From positions 1 to 39,960 of the forward strand of contig NZ_JANINT010000112.1 of NCBI RefSeq assembly GCF_024509035.1: a stretch of DNA of 39,960 nucleotides. Direction: 5' to 3'. Positions 1-7,324 of this stretch are shown here, piece by piece; the stretch's first letter is position 1, and every line of letters begins with the position of its first letter. The notes below the pieces were generated by a model, which was given only the letters and a program-made list of their open reading frames with translations, made no database searches and was not told where the DNA came from. This stretch comes from Nocardioides sp. (GTDB taxonomy: Bacteria > Actinomycetota > Actinomycetes > Propionibacteriales > Nocardioidaceae). The position numbers were made by a program, and so were the translations under genes.

Positions 1-138
1 CACACCGGCACCCGCCGGATCCCCAGCACGCCCCGGACCGCCCAGCACCCAGAGGATCCGCTGCGGCCGATGGTCATCGAGCTCTATCACTCACCCATCG
101 ACATCCACATCGACCCCGACCACCCCCACGCAGCCTGA
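1..138 (+). CDS. C-terminal end of an unrecognised protein (partial)
   Basis: Frame 1 is open from the window edge to a TGA at 136-138 and encodes 45 residues ending in a His/Asp/Pro-rich tail (IDIHIDPDHPHAA). Almost all codons end in G or C, as in the real genes nearby, which supports coding. The start lies outside the window. I do not recognise the family. It converges on the fadD17-like operon and is not obviously part of the steroid cluster. Confidence 0.55.
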   Translation, partial: HTGTRRIPSTPRTAQHPEDPLRPMVIELYHSPIDIHIDPDHPHAA

Positions 139-154
139 CCACGCCGCCGCGTGG
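139..154. terminator. Short hairpin between convergent genes
   Basis: CCACGC and GCGTGG form a perfect 6-bp stem around a CGCC loop, immediately after the stop codon at 136-138 and 23 nt before the stop codon of the convergent ligase gene. There is no T-tract, as is usual in high-GC actinobacteria. It could act as a weak bidirectional terminator; the role is inferred from position only. Confidence 0.35.
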
Positions 155-176
155 ATCGACCGCCAGGCGCGCCCCG

Positions 177-1778
177 TCAGTCCGGCAGCCGGTAGCCGTA
201 CGACGTCCCCTCGCGGCGCCACACGTCCGCGCCGAGCGCGGTGTCGACGTCGCGCTTGACCACCTTGCTCGTGGCGGTGCGGGGGAGGGCGTCGACCACG
301 CGCAGGTGGCGCGGCACCCACTTGGTGCCGAGGTCGGGCTGGGCGGCCAGGAACGCGGTGAACGCGTCGGGGTCGAAGGACGCACCGGGCACCAGCTCGG
401 CCACCGCGAGCACCGCGTCGCCGACGACGTCGTCAGGGACGGCGAGCACGGCCACCGCCGCGAACGCCGGGAAGCGGGCCAGCAGCCGCTCGACGGGCGC
501 CGTGGCGATGTTCTCGCCGTCCACCCGCAGCCAGTCGCCCGAGCGGCCGGCGAAGTAGAAGAACCCCTGCTCGTCGCGGTAGGCCAGGTCGCCGGACCAC
601 ACCCACCCGTGGCGCAGCCGCGCGGCCTCGGCCTCGGGGTTGTTCCAGTAGCCCTCGAAGAGCGAGGCGCCGGTGAGGTTGACGATCTCGCCGACCGCCT
701 CGTCGGCGTTGAGGAGCAGTCCCGCCTCGTCGAAGCGGGCCCGGGGGCACTCCTCGAGCGTCTCCGGGTCCAGCACGACCGTGCCCTCCGGCGCGACCCC
801 CAGCGACCCCGGCGGGGTGTCCGGGGTGCGGTTGACCCGGATCTCGCCCTCGCTGGACCCGAAGGAGTCGATCACCTCGCAGCCGAAGCGGCGGGAGAAC
901 GCCGCGATGTCGCGCTCGGAGGCCTCGTTGCCGAACGCGATCCGCAGCGGGTTGTCGGCGTCGTCGGGTCGCTCGGGAGTGGCCAGTACGTAGTTGAGCG
1001 GCTTGCCGACGTAGTTGAAGAACGTGACGCCGTAGCGGCGCACGTCGGGGAGCCAGCCGGACGCCGAGAAGCGGCGCCGCAGCACGATCGTGCCACCGGT
1101 GCGCACCGCCGGCGCGATGCCGGCCATGATCGCGTTGGAGTGGAACATCGGCATCACGACGTAGAAGACGTCGGCGGCGGTGAGCGACCGGCGCTCCGCC
1201 TGCTGGGCGGCGATCCGGCCGAGTCGCGCCTGGGTGCAGATCACCGCCTTGGGCGCCGAGGTGGTGCCGCTGGTGAAGACCAGCGAGTACGGCGTGCTCG
1301 GGGCGACCGCGTCGACCCGGTCGAGGTCGAGAGGGCTGACGGCGGCCAGGCGGCCGGCGTACGACGGGTCGTCGACGCGCAGCACGCGCTCGCCGGGCAC
1401 GCCGGTCTCGAGCCCCTCCAGCAGCGAGCGGCGGCTGTCGTCGACGACGAGCAGCTGGCACTCGGTGAACGTGATGTCGCGAGCCAGGTCCGGGCCGCGC
1501 CGCGTCGGGTTGATGCCGACGACGGTCGCCCCGGCCAGGGCTGCCGCGCACAGCCAGAACAGGTGCTCGGCGGTGTTCTCCAGCGCCAGACCGACGTGCC
1601 AGGGGCCTTCGACGCGCACCTCCTCGAGCAGACCGGCGCGGAGCCGGGCCTCGGCCACCACCTCGCTCCAGGTCCAGCAACGGTCCTCGAACCACAGCCC
1701 GGGGGCGTCGTCGTCGGCGCGCGCCGCGACCAGCCGGCCGAAGGTCGGGTGGACCTCCGGGCTCACAGCCGGGCTCAC
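177..1778 (-). CDS. fadD17: FadD17-like steroid/acyl-CoA synthetase
   Basis: AMP-forming acyl-CoA ligase of about 533 residues that would activate a steroid side-chain carboxylate to its CoA thioester. Visible motifs are the P-loop FTSGTTSAPKAV, the segment FSASGWLPDVRRYG followed by NYVGKPLNYVLATPE, the SFGSSEGE A5 motif, the WSGDLAYRDE and GRSGDWLRVDGEN A7/A8 region, and a C-terminal lysine in PRTATSKVVKR. The middle segment closely resembles mycobacterial FadD17, which belongs to the KstR cholesterol regulon. The GTG start at 1778 overlaps the upstream SDR stop as GTGA; a second GTG at 1766 is possible. It is the last gene of the kshA operon. The exact substrate (C24 or shorter) cannot be read from sequence. 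Confidence 0.85.
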   Translation of the reverse strand: MSPAVSPEVHPTFGRLVAARADDDAPGLWFEDRCWTWSEVVAEARLRAGLLEEVRVEGPWHVGLALENTAEHLFWLCAAALAGATVVGINPTRRGPDLARDITFTECQLLVVDDSRRSLLEGLETGVPGERVLRVDDPSYAGRLAAVSPLDLDRVDAVAPSTPYSLVFTSGTTSAPKAVICTQARLGRIAAQQAERRSLTAADVFYVVMPMFHSNAIMAGIAPAVRTGGTIVLRRRFSASGWLPDVRRYGVTFFNYVGKPLNYVLATPERPDDADNPLRIAFGNEASERDIAAFSRRFGCEVIDSFGSSEGEIRVNRTPDTPPGSLGVAPEGTVVLDPETLEECPRARFDEAGLLLNADEAVGEIVNLTGASLFEGYWNNPEAEAARLRHGWVWSGDLAYRDEQGFFYFAGRSGDWLRVDGENIATAPVERLLARFPAFAAVAVLAVPDDVVGDAVLAVAELVPGASFDPDAFTAFLAAQPDLGTKWVPRHLRVVDALPRTATSKVVKRDVDTALGADVWRREGTSYGYRLPD

Positions 1779-2572
1779 GGCAGCTCCGGCTGCCAGGCCA
1801 CGCCGTTGATGTGGGCGCCGCCGTCGACGAAGAGGGTGTTGCCGGTCAGGTAGCGGCAGTCGTCGCTGGCGAGGAACACCGCGACCGGCGCGATGTCGGT
1901 GAGCGGGTCGCCGATCCGGCCCATCGGGTTGCCCCGGTCGGCGGCGGCCTCCAGCTCGGGGTGCTCGCCCATCACCCGTCGGAACGCGGCGCTCTTGGCG
2001 CCCGGGCACATCGCGTTGACGACGACGCCCGTCGGCGCCCACTCGCGGGCGGCGGTGCGCGTCAGCGTGCGCAGCGCCTCCTTGGTGGCGTTGTAGTCGA
2101 GGCTGCCGACGTGGGCGTTGACGCCGCTGAGGCTGGTCATGTTCACGACCCTTCCCCATCCGCGCTTCTTCATGTGCGGGAAGGCCGCCTGCATCGCCCA
2201 CAGCGGACCCTTGAAGCCGACGGCGAGGGCCGAGTCGACCATCGCGTCGGTCTTGTCCTCGACCCGGCACATCGTCGAGGCGCCCCACGCGTTGTTGACC
2301 AGGACGTCGACCGACCCGTAGGCGTCCACGGCGGCGGCGACCATCGCCTCGACCTGGGGGCGGGCGCTGACGTCGGTGCGCACGAAGAGGCCATCGACCT
2401 CGGCGGCGACCGCGCGACCCTTCTCCTCGTTCAGCTCGGCCACGACGACGCGGGCCCCCTCGGCGGCGTACGCACGCGCGACAGCCGCCCCGATGCCGTC
2501 GCCGGCGCCGGTCACGACGGCGACCCGTCCGGCCAGCCGGCCGGTCAGGCCGCCGGCCGAGCCGCCGGTCAC
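1775..2572 (-). CDS. SDR-family oxidoreductase (hydroxysteroid dehydrogenase candidate)
   Basis: Classical short-chain dehydrogenase of 265 residues: N-terminal cofactor motif TGAGDGIG, the NNAW variant of the NNAG motif, catalytic YNATK and a terminal VDGG motif. SDRs of this size reduce or oxidise hydroxyl/keto groups with NAD(P). The GTG start at 2572 overlaps the SnoaL gene stop as GTGA, and its own stop overlaps fadD17 in the same way, so the genes are probably translationally coupled. It resembles the SDR at 17161-17934, which has NNAY and the same REWAP/VEWAP region, suggesting paralogues. Position among steroid genes suggests a steroid or steroid-CoA alcohol as substrate; the actual hydroxyl is unknown. 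Confidence 0.85.
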   Translation of the reverse strand: MTGGSAGGLTGRLAGRVAVVTGAGDGIGAAVARAYAAEGARVVVAELNEEKGRAVAAEVDGLFVRTDVSARPQVEAMVAAAVDAYGSVDVLVNNAWGASTMCRVEDKTDAMVDSALAVGFKGPLWAMQAAFPHMKKRGWGRVVNMTSLSGVNAHVGSLDYNATKEALRTLTRTAAREWAPTGVVVNAMCPGAKSAAFRRVMGEHPELEAAADRGNPMGRIGDPLTDIAPVAVFLASDDCRYLTGNTLFVDGGAHINGVAWQPELP

Positions 2573-3069
2573 GGACGCTCCCCGCGCGCGCCGGCGGCCA
2601 GCAGCGCGGGCGACTCCGTCCGCCCGTCCAGGACCCGGCTGGTGCGGACGGTGGCCCGCCAGCCGTCCGGGGTACGCCGCAGCTGCCAGTGGTTCGCGGT
2701 CGCCCGGCGGACCTGGAAGCCCTCCTCGCCGTGCACGACCATGAGCGAGTGGCAGATCGCGACCGCCTCGTCGCCGTGGACCGTGATCCGGACCGGGCCG
2801 AGGAAGTGCGCGCAGCCGCCCGCGATCCAGGCCTGGTGATGACGCGACTCGACCATCCTGCGGATGGCGTCGCCACCGTCGAGGTAGACCTCGTCGACGT
2901 CGTAGACGCCGTCCTCGGTCCACAGCGCCGCGACGTCGTCGGCCGCGCCGGCGTCCACGAGGGGGCCGTAGGCGGCGATCAGGTCGGCGATCTCGCGCTC
3001 GTCCTCGAGCCGGCGCAGCCGCCGCTCGAGGACCTGCAGACGCTCGTCCAGGTCGGCAGGGATGCTCAT
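2569..3069 (-). CDS. SnoaL/NTF2-like protein, possible steroid dehydratase or isomerase
   Basis: A 166-residue cone-fold protein of the SnoaL/NTF2 superfamily. An N-terminal charged helix (residues 8-30) precedes the typical AAYGPLVDAG helix and the ALWTEDGVYD strand. Tyr34, Asp39 and His88 match the spacing of the Tyr/Asp/His catalytic residues I recall for the bile-acid 7alpha-dehydratase BaiE (Tyr30, Asp35, His83). Related NTF2-fold enzymes include ketosteroid isomerase and scytalone dehydratase. ATG at 3069 overlaps the LLM gene stop. The fold call is firm; dehydratase activity is inference from residues and neighbours. Confidence 0.75.
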   Translation of the reverse strand: MSIPADLDERLQVLERRLRRLEDEREIADLIAAYGPLVDAGAADDVAALWTEDGVYDVDEVYLDGGDAIRRMVESRHHQAWIAGGCAHFLGPVRITVHGDEAVAICHSLMVVHGEEGFQVRRATANHWQLRRTPDGWRATVRTSRVLDGRTESPALLAAGARGERP

Positions 3070-3944
3070 CCGATCTCCTCCCCGAGGGCGGCCAGCGCCT
3101 CGAGCTGCTCCTCGTAGTGGGCGGCGGACTCCGCCTGCACCGCGGTGCTGACCAGGGTCGCACCGGCGTCCAGCACCCGGCGGATCCGCTCGGCGGTGGC
3201 GGCGGCGTCGCTCAGCGGGTCGAGCGGTCGCCCGGCCGAGAGCACGACCTCGAATCCGTCGGGGGTCTCCACCGAGCCGAGCATCTCGGTCAGCGCGGTG
3301 AGCCCGAGCCCGAACGGGACCCAGCCCGTCCCGAGCTCGACCGCGCGGCGCAGCGACCGGGGGGTGCGCCCGCCGATCCAGAGCGGGACCTCCGTGCGTG
3401 GTGCGTGCGGCTCCACGACGAGGTCGTCGAAGGAGAAGTGCGGGCCGTCGTACGACGGCGTCCGGCGGCCCCAGGCCGCCCGCAGCGCCGCGAGCGCGTC
3501 GTCGGCGACGGCGCCGCGGCCCTCGAACGTCGCCCCGAGCAGCTCGAACTCCTCCTGCAGGGAGCCGACCCCGAGGCCGAGGACGACCCGGCCGCCGCTG
3601 AGGAGGTCGAGCGTGCCGTAGCGCTTCGCGATCTGCAGGGGATGGTGGTACCCGAGCACGAGCACCTGGGTGGCCAGCCGGATCCGCTCGGTCTGCGCGG
3701 CCAGGAAGCCGAGTGTCGCCAGGGGGTCCCAGTACGTCGCGCCGCGCTCGGCGGCGATCGCGGTGGGGACGGCGACGTGCTCGCTGCAGGTGAGGTGGTG
3801 GAAGCCGAGCCGGTCGGCGGTCCGGGCGATCGCCGCCAGCTCGGTGACAGAGGCACCGCCCTCCCAGCCGCTGTGGGCGCCGGGGTTCGCGGTGACGATG
3901 GGGCTGACGATGCCGATCGGCAGGCCCGGGGTGGACGCGCTCAT
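3066..3944 (-). CDS. LLM-class flavin/F420-dependent oxidoreductase
   Basis: A 292-residue luciferase-like monooxygenase family protein. Typical segments are the TCSEHVAVPT region near residue 50, LLSGGRVVLGLGVGSLQEEF in the middle and PLWIGGRTPRSLRRAVELG in the C-terminal half. The pattern is like the Rv2161c-type subgroup of actinobacteria, usually predicted to use F420 rather than FMN, so it may be a hydride-transfer dehydrogenase/reductase rather than an oxygenase. The ATG at 3944 overlaps the preceding SDR stop (ATGA), and its stop overlaps the SnoaL start. Its steroid substrate is not known; co-translation with KshA and two SDRs implies a nuclear-ring modification step. Confidence 0.8.
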   Translation of the reverse strand: MSASTPGLPIGIVSPIVTANPGAHSGWEGGASVTELAAIARTADRLGFHHLTCSEHVAVPTAIAAERGATYWDPLATLGFLAAQTERIRLATQVLVLGYHHPLQIAKRYGTLDLLSGGRVVLGLGVGSLQEEFELLGATFEGRGAVADDALAALRAAWGRRTPSYDGPHFSFDDLVVEPHAPRTEVPLWIGGRTPRSLRRAVELGTGWVPFGLGLTALTEMLGSVETPDGFEVVLSAGRPLDPLSDAAATAERIRRVLDAGATLVSTAVQAESAAHYEEQLEALAALGEEIG

Positions 3945-4738
3945 GCCGAGGCCGGCGGCAGCATCTTCTTCATGGCCTCGTGCGCCCCGAGGACCAGGCG
4001 GCTGCGGTCGGTGCCGCTGCGCATCTCGACGGCGCGCTCGTTGCCGGCCGCCACCTGGACCGGTCCGTCGCCGAGGGCGGCCAGCGCCTGGCGGGCCACG
4101 TCGTCGGGCTCGGAGACGTGCACGCCGGGGATGTCCATCGACAGCCCGGCGCGGGCCATCGCGGGGGTGCGGGTGACGCCGAGGACGAACTCGAGGACGT
4201 CGACGTCGTGCTCGCGCATCTCCAGCCACAGGCCCTCGGCGAAGACACGGCAGAACGCCTTGACCGCGGAGTAGATCGAGATCTGTGCCTGGCCCATGAA
4301 GCCGGCCAGCGAGCCGACCAGCAGCAGGCCGCCGCGGCGGCGCTGCCTCATCGGCTCGCCGAAGAGCCGCACCAGGGCGAGCTGGGCGGTGATGTTGAGG
4401 TCGATGACCTGCTGGAACCGGTCGGGGTCGCCGGTCACGAACTCGTGGCCGTAGGTGTTGGCGCCGGCGTTGAACACCAGCAGGCCCACCTCGAGGTCGG
4501 CGGTGACCTCGGCGATCTGCTCGACGGCGTCCGCGGCGGTGAGGTCGACCGCGAGGGTGCGGACCTCGGCGCCGAGCGCGCGGGCGGCGGCCGCGGTCTC
4601 CTCGAGCGGTCCGGGCTTGCGGGCCAGCAGCACCAGGTTCAGCCCGGCCTCGGCGAGCTGGGTGGCGAAGGACGCGCCGACGCCCTCGGAGCCGCCGGCG
4701 ATCACCGCCCAGGGTCCGTGCCGTTCGACGTCGATCAT
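3941..4738 (-). CDS. SDR-family oxidoreductase
   Basis: A 265-residue short-chain dehydrogenase with an unusual N-terminal cofactor motif, AGGSEGVG, in place of TGxxxGxG. It also has FNAGANTYG (NNAG-like) and the catalytic YSAVK. This form resembles the KAR/17beta-HSD12-like branch of SDRs more than the other SDRs in this window. The C-terminus lacks the common VDGG ending and instead carries a helix-rich stretch with a MKKMLPPA tail. The ATG at 4738 overlaps the stop of the four-cysteine protein gene. Probably acts on a ketone or hydroxyl of a steroid intermediate; no specific reaction can be assigned. Confidence 0.8.
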   Translation of the reverse strand: MIDVERHGPWAVIAGGSEGVGASFATQLAEAGLNLVLLARKPGPLEETAAAARALGAEVRTLAVDLTAADAVEQIAEVTADLEVGLLVFNAGANTYGHEFVTGDPDRFQQVIDLNITAQLALVRLFGEPMRQRRRGGLLLVGSLAGFMGQAQISIYSAVKAFCRVFAEGLWLEMREHDVDVLEFVLGVTRTPAMARAGLSMDIPGVHVSEPDDVARQALAALGDGPVQVAAGNERAVEMRSGTDRSRLVLGAHEAMKKMLPPASA

Positions 4739-5049
4739 GGGTGGCTCACCTCGGGGTGGTCGGGGTTGGTCGGCAGCGGGGCACCGTCCTGCACGGGCAG
4801 CTCGCCGCGGACGGCGGCCTGCCGGAGGCTCTCCCGCAGGGCCTGGCAGCCGGGGAAGGCCCCACCGTTGGGTCCGGGCCGGGGTCCGGAGGCGCGGCGC
4901 TCGAGGCAGCGGTCGACGGCGTCGGCGTGCCACTGCACGCTGGTCTGCTCCCAGCTGCTCTTGCGGGCCTCGACGCCGGCGCCACAGGTGCCGCAGGACA
5001 CCGGCGTCATCGGCCCGTCGTCGAGCCGGTTGTCGGCGCGGACCGCCAT
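4735..5049 (-). CDS. Small four-cysteine protein encoded next to kshA (ferredoxin-like?)
   Basis: A 104-residue protein whose ATG at 5049 overlaps the kshA stop codon (ATGA) and whose stop overlaps the next SDR start, so it is almost certainly co-translated with KshA. It has four cysteines: Cys19 and Cys22 in a CGTC motif, Cys48 and Cys68. Conserved-looking segments are SSWEQTSVQWHADAVDRC and GCQALRESLRQAAVRGEL; the C-terminus is Pro-rich. Four cysteines could hold a zinc or an iron-sulfur centre. I recall similar actinobacterial proteins being labelled ferredoxin, but the spacing is not that of a classical ferredoxin. Function unknown; electron transfer to, or assembly of, the Rieske oxygenase is a hypothesis. 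An upstream in-frame ATG lies inside kshA and is less likely. Confidence 0.75.
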   Translation of the reverse strand: MAVRADNRLDDGPMTPVSCGTCGAGVEARKSSWEQTSVQWHADAVDRCLERRASGPRPGPNGGAFPGCQALRESLRQAAVRGELPVQDGAPLPTNPDHPEVSHP

Positions 5050-6233
5050 CAGACCGGGCTGGACTCGGCGCGCTTGCGGGCGAGGTTCTCCTCGACCTCG
5101 GCGCGCCAGGCCTCGTTGGGCCGCGTGGTGTCGATCTCGAACTCGAACCGCTCGGTCATCTCGGGCGTCACGTCGGCGACGTCGACGTAGAACTGCTCGT
5201 ACCAGCGGCGCAGCTGGTAGACCGGGCCGTCCTCCTCGCACAGCAGCGGGTTGTCGATGCGCGCCTTGTTCTTCCAGATCGCGACGTCCTGCTCGAAGCC
5301 GAGCCGGATGAAGTCGCCCTGCTTGCGCGCCATCGCCTCGGCCTGGGCGTCGTCGACGCCGGGCTGCTTCTTCACGATCACGCCGTACTGCAGCACGAAG
5401 GAGTTGCTGTCGATCGGGTAGTGGCAGTTGATCAGCACGCTGGGGACGTCACCGTCGTCGTAGTGGTAGGTGAGGTCGTCGATCATGAACGACGGCCCGT
5501 GGTAGGAGGCCACCGAGGAGTTGCCGAGCACGGCCGGTGCACCGCTCGCGGCGCGCGTCGGGCGGATGTCCTCACGCCCGACGCCCTTCATGTACTGCGT
5601 GGCGGTGTGGCCCTCGAAGACGTTGGAGAAGAACGTCGGGAACGAGTAGTGCACGTAGAAGAAGTGCGCCATGTCCACGACGTTGTCGACGATCTCGCGG
5701 CAGTTGGCGCCCTCGATCGTCGTGGAGTACCAGACCCAGTCGGTCCACTCGGGGTCGCCGTACCCCTCGATGCGCGGGATCACCACGTCCGCCGGGGGCG
5801 GGTTGCCCTCGGGGTCGTTCCACACGAAGAGCATCCCGTCCTGGACCAGGGTCGGCCAGGCCTGGGTGCGTGCGCGGAGCGGGACGCGCCGCGCGTAGGG
5901 GATCTGCTTGCAGCGGCCGTCGCCACCCCAGCGCCAGTCGTGGAAGGGGCAGGCGATCTCGTTGCCCTTGACCGTGCCCTGGGACAGGTCGCCGCCCATG
6001 TGGCGGCAGTAGGCGTCGAGCACGCTGACCTGACCGTCCGCGCCGGCGAAGACGACCAGCTTCTGGCCGAACGCCGTGACCTGGTGGGGCTGACCGTCTC
6101 GGAAGTCCCGCTCGAGACCGAGGCAGTGCCAGCCTCGGGCGAACCGGGTGGGGGCGGCCTCCGCCTCGATCTGGCGGACCTCGTCGGCGTGACGGTCGGT
6201 GTGATCGTCGGTGTGGTCCTGGTGGATGCTCAT
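5049..6233 (-). CDS. kshA: 3-ketosteroid 9alpha-hydroxylase, Rieske oxygenase subunit KshA
   Basis: A 394-residue Rieske non-heme iron oxygenase. The Rieske 2Fe-2S ligands are Cys76-x-His78 (CRHMGGD) and Cys95-x-x-His98 (CPFHDW). The mononuclear iron site is in DNVVDMAHFFYVH, with His190 and His195, and the third ligand is probably Asp316 in EQDVAIW. The ligand order and spacing match KshA of Mycobacterium/Rhodococcus, which 9alpha-hydroxylates 1,4-diene-3-ketosteroids (or their CoA esters) and triggers ring-B opening together with KstD. Electrons would come from KshB (10634-11650). The start has a GGAGG ribosome site 5 nt upstream. It is the first gene of a seven-gene minus-strand operon, with a promoter/operator at 6298-6348. 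Confidence 0.95.
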   Translation of the reverse strand: MSIHQDHTDDHTDRHADEVRQIEAEAAPTRFARGWHCLGLERDFRDGQPHQVTAFGQKLVVFAGADGQVSVLDAYCRHMGGDLSQGTVKGNEIACPFHDWRWGGDGRCKQIPYARRVPLRARTQAWPTLVQDGMLFVWNDPEGNPPPADVVIPRIEGYGDPEWTDWVWYSTTIEGANCREIVDNVVDMAHFFYVHYSFPTFFSNVFEGHTATQYMKGVGREDIRPTRAASGAPAVLGNSSVASYHGPSFMIDDLTYHYDDGDVPSVLINCHYPIDSNSFVLQYGVIVKKQPGVDDAQAEAMARKQGDFIRLGFEQDVAIWKNKARIDNPLLCEEDGPVYQLRRWYEQFYVDVADVTPEMTERFEFEIDTTRPNEAWRAEVEENLARKRAESSPV

Positions 6234-6297
6234 CTGATCCTCCGTTCCTGCGCGTCCGGGCAGATGCCGGGTGGCGGCGGCTGGTGGCGAGAGTGCG

Positions 6298-6348
6298 AGT
6301 CTCGGCCGCTCGCCCGCGCGTCGAGCACCGCGGTCCCACTCACCGGAA
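6298..6348 (-). promoter_or_regulatory. Candidate operator and -10 for the kshA operon
   Basis: The palindrome-like site TCCCACTCACCGGAA at 6334-6348 matches the cluster motif TCCCG-N5-CGGGA with degenerate arms. Its centre (6341) is 38 nt upstream, in the kshA direction, of the hexamer GAGACT (minus strand, 6303 to 6298), which has the conserved A2 and T6 of an actinobacterial -10. That predicts a start near 6291 and a leader of about 58 nt. This is the weakest hexamer and one of the weaker operator copies; it is supported mainly by the shared spacing rule. Confidence 0.45.
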
Positions 6349-6385
6349 GGCTCGGCGGCCTCGGGCGATGCGGTCGACCCGACCC

Positions 6386-6471
6386 AGAATGAATTTCAGT
6401 TTTCTCTTCCGTCGGTGCGATCCGGACGCTACTGTGGCGACCGTCACCGTGCCTAGAATTCATTTCAGTTT
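6386..6471. promoter_or_regulatory. Paired AT-rich direct repeats and iclR promoter
   Basis: Two 17-bp direct repeats, AGAATGAATTTCAGTTT (6386-6402) and AGAATTCATTTCAGTTT (6455-6471), share 15 positions and start 69 bp apart in the kshA/iclR divergent region. They stand out as AT-rich in very GC-rich DNA. The downstream copy contains TAGAAT (6454-6459), a good -10 for iclR with a start near 6466. The upstream copy contains the inverted repeat TGAA-T-TTCA. They are good candidates for IclR operators (autoregulation and control of kshA), inferred from position. Confidence 0.55.
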
Positions 6472-6486
6472 CGTCGGAGGATGCAG

Positions 6487-7293
6487 ATGACCGTCGCCCG
6501 CGCCGAAGCCCCCGAGCGCCGCGAGCTCCCGCCGTCGATGGTCGAGCGGATGACGCTCATCCTCGACGCCTTCCCGAGCCGGACCGTGCGCCTCACCCTC
6601 GAGGACGTCGCCCGCGTGACGCACCTGCCGCGCTCGACGGCCCACCGCATCCTCGACCAGCTGCTCAAGCTCGACTGGCTCGAGCACTCCAGCTTCGGCT
6701 ACAGCCTGGGCTCGCGAGCGCTGCAGCTCGGTGGCGCCGCCAGCGACACCTCCGAGCTCCGCGCGGTCGCCTCGACCCACCTGCACTCGCTGATGCTGCG
6801 CACCGGCCTGACCGTGCACCTCGCCGTCCTCGACGAGGGGCGCGTGCACTACCTGGACAAGATCGGCGCCCGGTTCGCGACGTCGGTGCCCTCGCGGGTC
6901 GGCGGCTACGCCCCGGCGCACTGCACCGCGCTGGGCCGGGCGATGCTCGCGTGGCTGGCGGCCGAGGAGGTCGAGGAGCGGGTCGGCTCCGAGCTGCGCG
7001 CGATGACCGGCAAGTCCGTGGCCGACCTGCAGGCGCTGCACCACGAGCTCGGCCGGGTCCGCAGCCGGAACGGCCTGGCCATCGAGCGCAGCGAGTGCTT
7101 CGACGACATCGCCTGCGTCGCGGCGGCGATCCACGCGCCCGAGGGCCCGATCGCCGCGATCTCGCTGGTCGGCGACTCCACCACGCCGCTGGAGCGCGTG
7201 GCGCCGCTGGTGGTCGACGTGGCCCGCCAGATCTCCCTCGAGCTCTACCCCGACCTCGGCACCCGCCGCGGCCGGACGCTGCGCTCGATCTGA
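6487..7293 (+). CDS. IclR-family transcriptional regulator
   Basis: A 268-residue regulator with an N-terminal winged helix-turn-helix (residues about 15-75; the recognition region RVTHLPRSTAHRILDQLLKL is typical IclR) followed by an IclR effector-binding domain (VHYLDKIGARFATSVPSRVG, then the HCTALGRAMLAWL helix, and RSECFDDIACVAAAI). I chose the ATG at 6487 because GGAGG at 6476-6480 sits 6 nt before it; the ATG at 6481 directly abuts the GGAGG. It is transcribed divergently from kshA. IclR proteins often activate aromatic or steroid catabolic operons in response to a pathway intermediate; the ligand is unknown. It is one of two regulators in the window. Confidence 0.9.
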   Translation: MTVARAEAPERRELPPSMVERMTLILDAFPSRTVRLTLEDVARVTHLPRSTAHRILDQLLKLDWLEHSSFGYSLGSRALQLGGAASDTSELRAVASTHLHSLMLRTGLTVHLAVLDEGRVHYLDKIGARFATSVPSRVGGYAPAHCTALGRAMLAWLAAEEVEERVGSELRAMTGKSVADLQALHHELGRVRSRNGLAIERSECFDDIACVAAAIHAPEGPIAAISLVGDSTTPLERVAPLVVDVARQISLELYPDLGTRRGRTLRSI

Positions 7294-7324
7294 CCCGGGG
7301 CCCGGGCCGGGGCTCAGCCCCAGC

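Noticed and set aside
177..2876. A single 899-residue minus-strand protein
   Set aside because: The open frame extends upstream of the fadD17 start through the SDR gene in a different frame, where its translation is Arg/Gly-rich and matches no family. The SDR and ligase are separate genes with a GTGA overlap.
6408..6426. A further copy of the cluster palindrome upstream of iclR (TCCG...CGGA)
   Set aside because: Arms are short with an 11-nt gap and the spacing to the iclR -10 (37 nt) is off the rule; too weak to claim.
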